Assembly (NCBI RefSeq): GCF_900109525.1
Contig: NZ_FOAN01000010.1
Location: forward strand, 1-64,000
DNA: 64,000 nucleotides
Origin: Allobosea lupini
GTDB lineage: Bacteria; Pseudomonadota; Alphaproteobacteria; Rhizobiales; Beijerinckiaceae
Reading direction: 5' to 3'
Notes under the pieces: model-generated
The model's database searches: none
What the model was told of the DNA's origin: nothing
Seen by the model: only the letters and a program-made list of their open reading frames with translations
Translations under genes and position numbers: made by a program
In this document: positions 61,198 to 64,000 of the stretch, in pieces
Position numbering within the stretch: the first letter of the stretch is position 1
Layout of the letters: every line of letters starts with the position of its first letter

Positions 61198-61530
61198 GGC
61201 AGGCCTTCTGCATGAGCGTTCGATGGCCTCGCCGGCTTTGCCGTGTCGAGGCCGCCGATTTGGCGCCCTTATAGCGATTGGTCACACCGGGAACAATCGC
61301 TTTCGCGCAGCCGTGAACAAGCTGGCAAAGCGCTGGAAAATCAGCGCAATCCGGTACCGCAGTGGCGATGCCGGTGCCAGGCCATGCCGGAGCCTGCCGG
61401 GATGGCCGGGTCTGGCCGGGATCGTTGCCCGGCTCTCGATTCTCAGGGCGGGAGCGTGCGGGTCGCCTGGCAGGGTGCATGCCGGCTCGCGACGCGCTTC
61501 GCAGCATCCTGGTGCTGCCGCCGGGACGCC
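61198..61530. other. Gene-free region upstream of dksA
   Basis: This region of 333 bases separates the MBOAT gene's end and the dksA start, both on the minus strand. It should hold the dksA promoter and leader. The stretch 61375-61450 is rich in GCCGGG/CCCGGC blocks that could fold, perhaps ending MBOAT transcription, but I find no clean stem with a T-run. No convincing protein is coded. Confidence 0.5.
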
Positions 61531-62904
61531 TCAGAACTGGAAGTAGATGAACTCGTAGTTGGCGTCGTCGCCGATCTTGAACAGGACCAGCACGAAGAGG
61601 ATGGCGGTGAGGACGGCGAGCCAGCGCGCCGGCGTCGCCTTGTGCACCGCTGCCCAGGCGGTCGGGCCGATCATCGCGACCGCGATCGCCGGCAGGAAGG
61701 CGCGCCATTTGAAGCCGGAGCCGATGGGCGAGAGGCCGAGGAGCCCCTTGTAGATCGCCAGCGCCGCATCGAAGGAGGTGGCGCGGAACAGCACCCAGCA
61801 GACGGCGACGAAGAGGAACGTCAGCGCCCAGCCGAGCAGCTTGGGTATCGGCAGCCCGGCGCGCCGCCAGAGCACGCCGATGGCGAGCACGACGCCATGC
61901 GCCATGCCCCAGGCGACGAAGTTGAGGCCGGCGCCGTGCCAGAGGCCTCCGAGCGCCATGGTGGCGAACAGCGCCCAGAGCTGGAGCGGCAGGCCATGCC
62001 GCGAGCCGCCGAGCGGGATGTAGAGATAGTCGCGCAGGAAGCGCGACAGCGTCATGTGCCAGCGTCGCCAGAAATCCTGCAGGCTCGTCGCGCGATAGGG
62101 CACATCGAAGTTCTGCGGCAGCACGATGCCGAAGAGCAGGGCAAGGCCCAGCGCCATGTCGGTGTAGCCGGAGAAGTCGAAATAGATCTGGAATGTGAAG
62201 GCCAGCGTCCCCTGCCAGGCCTGCGCCATGCTGACCACTTCGCCGGCTGCCGCCGCCGCGAAGACTGGATTGGCATAGTCGGAAAGCGGGTCGCCGATCA
62301 GCACCTTCTTCGCCAGGCCGATCGTCAGCAGCATGATGCCGCGGGCGATGCGCTCGGCCGCATCGGACCTGAGGTAAGGCCGCTCGTCGAACTGGTGCAT
62401 GATCTCGCGCCAGCGCACCAGCGGCCCGGCCAGCACCTGGGGGAAGAAGGCGATGTAGAGCGCGTAGCGCACGAGATCGTAGCGCGGTGCTTCGCCGCGG
62501 CGCAGATCGGTCAGGTACATCACGTGGTGGAAGGTGAAGAAGGAGATGCCGAGCGGCAGCGCGAGGTCGAGCCGCGTCGTGGGCAATCCCGGAATCATCG
62601 CAGCGAGATCGGCGAAGAAGTTGAAGTATTTGAACAGCGCCAGGATCGCGAGATTGATCGCGATGGCCAGCGTGATCAGGCCGCCGGCCCTGGTCTTCTG
62701 GAAGGCTTCGGCGATCAGCCAGTTGAGCAGGATCGAGAAGCCGAGCAGCGGCACGAAGCGCCAGTCCCACCAGCCATAGAAGGCGAAAGAGAGCACCGCC
62801 AGCAGCGGCAGCCGCCAGGCCGGCGCGAAGCGCTCGACCAGCCAGTGCAGGGCGAGTGCGAGCGGCAGGAAGCCGAGCAGGAAGGCGAAGGAGTTGAACA
62901 GCAT
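61531..62904 (-). CDS. MBOAT-family O-acyltransferase
   Basis: A 457-residue inner-membrane protein with about ten helices, of the AlgI-like type that acetylates exopolysaccharides or cell-wall glycans. The hallmark segments are ISFFTFHHVMYLTDLRRGEA, FFPQVLAGPLVRWREIMHQF, FQIYFDFSGYTDMALGLALLFG, and NFDVPYRATSLQDFWRRWHMTLSRFLRDYLYIPLGGSR, with the catalytic His in MALGGLWHGAGLNFVAWG. A partner of the AlgJ/AlgX type usually follows but none is seen on either side. Monocistronic as far as visible. Confidence 0.92.
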   Translation of the reverse strand: MLFNSFAFLLGFLPLALALHWLVERFAPAWRLPLLAVLSFAFYGWWDWRFVPLLGFSILLNWLIAEAFQKTRAGGLITLAIAINLAILALFKYFNFFADLAAMIPGLPTTRLDLALPLGISFFTFHHVMYLTDLRRGEAPRYDLVRYALYIAFFPQVLAGPLVRWREIMHQFDERPYLRSDAAERIARGIMLLTIGLAKKVLIGDPLSDYANPVFAAAAAGEVVSMAQAWQGTLAFTFQIYFDFSGYTDMALGLALLFGIVLPQNFDVPYRATSLQDFWRRWHMTLSRFLRDYLYIPLGGSRHGLPLQLWALFATMALGGLWHGAGLNFVAWGMAHGVVLAIGVLWRRAGLPIPKLLGWALTFLFVAVCWVLFRATSFDAALAIYKGLLGLSPIGSGFKWRAFLPAIAVAMIGPTAWAAVHKATPARWLAVLTAILFVLVLFKIGDDANYEFIYFQF

Positions 62905-62999
62905 CGAGCGGGCGAGGGCGGGAGAGCGCCGCCTTAGACGATTATCGCCGCCCTGTCATGGTCAGGACGTCGCACGCCACACTCGCCCGCGCCCGTCGC

Positions 63000-64000
63000 T
63001 CAGATGTTGTCGCCCCTGAGCGCCTCGCAGACGGCCTGCGTTACCTGTGCCGTCGTCGCGGTGCCGCCGAGATCGGGCGTGTGCAGGGCAGGGTCGGCGG
63101 TGACGCGCTCGACCGCGCGCATCAGCCGCGCCGCCGCGGCTCTCTCGCCGAGATGCTCCAGCATCATCGCCCCGGTCCAGAAGGTCGCGACCGGGTTGGC
63201 GATGCCCTTGCCGGTGATGTCGAAGGCCGAGCCATGGATCGGCTCGAACATCGAGGGCGTCTTGCGCTCGGGGTTGAGATTCGCGGTCGGCGCGATGCCG
63301 AGCGAGCCGGCCAGCGCCGCGGCGAGATCCGAGAGGATGTCGGCATGGAGATTGGTCGCGACGATGGTGTCGAGCGTCTCCGGCTTCAACGTCATGCGCA
63401 TGGTCATCGCGTCGACCAGCATCTTGTCCCAGGCGACATCCGGGAATTCGCGCGCCACTTCGGCGGCGATCTCGTCCCACATCACCATGCCGTGGCGCTG
63501 GGCGTTCGACTTGGTGACGACGGTCAGCAGCTTGCGCGGCCGCGAGCGGGCGATCTCGAAGGCGTAGCGGAGGATCCGCGTCACGCCGGCGCGGGTGAAC
63601 ATCGCGACATCGGTCGCGACCTCCTCGGGCAGGCCCTTGTGGACGCGCCCGCCGACGCCGGAATACTCGCCTTCGGAGTTCTCGCGCACGATCACCCAGT
63701 CGAGCTCGGGGCCTGAAACATGGCGCAGCGGGCTGGTGATCCCCGGCAGGATGCGGGTCGGGCGGACATTGGCGTATTGGTCGAGGGGCTGGCAGATGGC
63801 TAGCCTGAGGCCCCAGAGCGTCAGATGGTCGGGAATGTCGGGCGCGCCGACGGCTCCGAAATAGATAGCGTCGAAAGCGCGCAACCGATCGGCCCCGTCG
63901 GACGGCATCATCACGCCATGCCTGCGGTAGTAGTCGGAACCCCAGTCGAAGGCTTCGATGTCGAGGCGGAAGCCGCCATCGCGCTCGGCGCAGGCATCCA
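63000..64000 (-). CDS. Tartrate/isopropylmalate-type dehydrogenase (N-terminus beyond window)
   Basis: The C-terminal 332 residues of a beta-decarboxylating dehydrogenase related to tartrate dehydrogenase/D-malate dehydrogenase (TtuC-like) run from beyond the right edge to 63000. The frame stays open upstream of the ATG at 63914 as FRLDIEAFDWGSDYYRRHGVMMPSDG, which is family-conserved, so that ATG is internal. Other motifs are YFGAVGAPDIPDHLTLWGLRLAICQPLDQYANVRP, VIVRENSEGEYSGVGG, TKSNAQRHGMVMWDEI, and EPIHGSAFDITGKGIANPVATFWTGAMML. It uses NAD and a divalent metal. Confidence 0.88.
   Translation of the reverse strand, partial: DACAERDGGFRLDIEAFDWGSDYYRRHGVMMPSDGADRLRAFDAIYFGAVGAPDIPDHLTLWGLRLAICQPLDQYANVRPTRILPGITSPLRHVSGPELDWVIVRENSEGEYSGVGGRVHKGLPEEVATDVAMFTRAGVTRILRYAFEIARSRPRKLLTVVTKSNAQRHGMVMWDEIAAEVAREFPDVAWDKMLVDAMTMRMTLKPETLDTIVATNLHADILSDLAAALAGSLGIAPTANLNPERKTPSMFEPIHGSAFDITGKGIANPVATFWTGAMMLEHLGERAAAARLMRAVERVTADPALHTPDLGGTATTAQVTQAVCEALRGDNI

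Overview
The window looks like chromosomal DNA of a GC-rich, motile alphaproteobacterium of the Hyphomicrobiales (Rhizobiales), plausibly near Bosea or Methylobacterium; the genus is an inference. The support is the recA-alaS order, a GTTC-N7-GTTC SOS box before recA, a rod-binding-only FlgJ, FliX, MotE-like and DUF6468 proteins, and cckA next to flhB. I see no tRNA, rRNA, CRISPR array, insertion sequence or prophage.

Flagellar genes lie in three blocks. Block 1 (1-4157) holds a truncated flagellin, a FlaG-like protein, a FlbY/FlgN-like protein, flgJ and flgI on the minus strand, with the regulator fliX divergent. Block 2 (27042-38974) has flgB-flgC-fliE-fliQ-fliR-flhB-cckA on the minus strand, divergent fliO-fliP, and a 1133-residue AMIN/TPR-like secreted protein. 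Block 3 (41944-48527) has fliL-fliM-DUF6468-motE on the minus strand and divergent flgF-flgG-flgA-flgH. The divergent intergenic regions carry TTAA-N7-TTAA boxes (CtrA type), and flgI and flgF have sigma-54 -24/-12 elements. With FliX and CckA in the same window, this suggests a Caulobacter-like flagellar hierarchy.

Between blocks 1 and 2 are housekeeping genes (icd, alaS, recA), a cyclic-nucleotide-gated channel homologue, a TetR/enoyl-CoA hydratase pair around a perfect operator-like palindrome, an RND efflux pair, and a compact five-gene operon. That operon is a secreted caspase-like protease with a long coiled coil, followed by four tandem, translationally coupled paralogues of a small secreted protein I do not recognise. 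The last paralogue is broken by one nonsense codon. It is the best candidate here for an undescribed system.

A LysR / CnbZ-like / tricarboxylate-type binding-protein trio sits between flagellar blocks 2 and 3. From 48725 to 60676 lies a catabolic locus. The minus-strand operon encodes a branched-chain-type ABC importer, two VOC (extradiol dioxygenase-like) proteins and a class II aldolase-like protein. The divergent operon encodes a GntR regulator, an SDR, an aldehyde dehydrogenase, an HpaH-like hydratase and an HpaI-like aldolase. This resembles a meta-cleavage pathway for an aromatic acid. One VOC paralogue has lost all three metal ligands. The window ends with dksA, an MBOAT acyltransferase and a truncated tartrate/isopropylmalate-type dehydrogenase.
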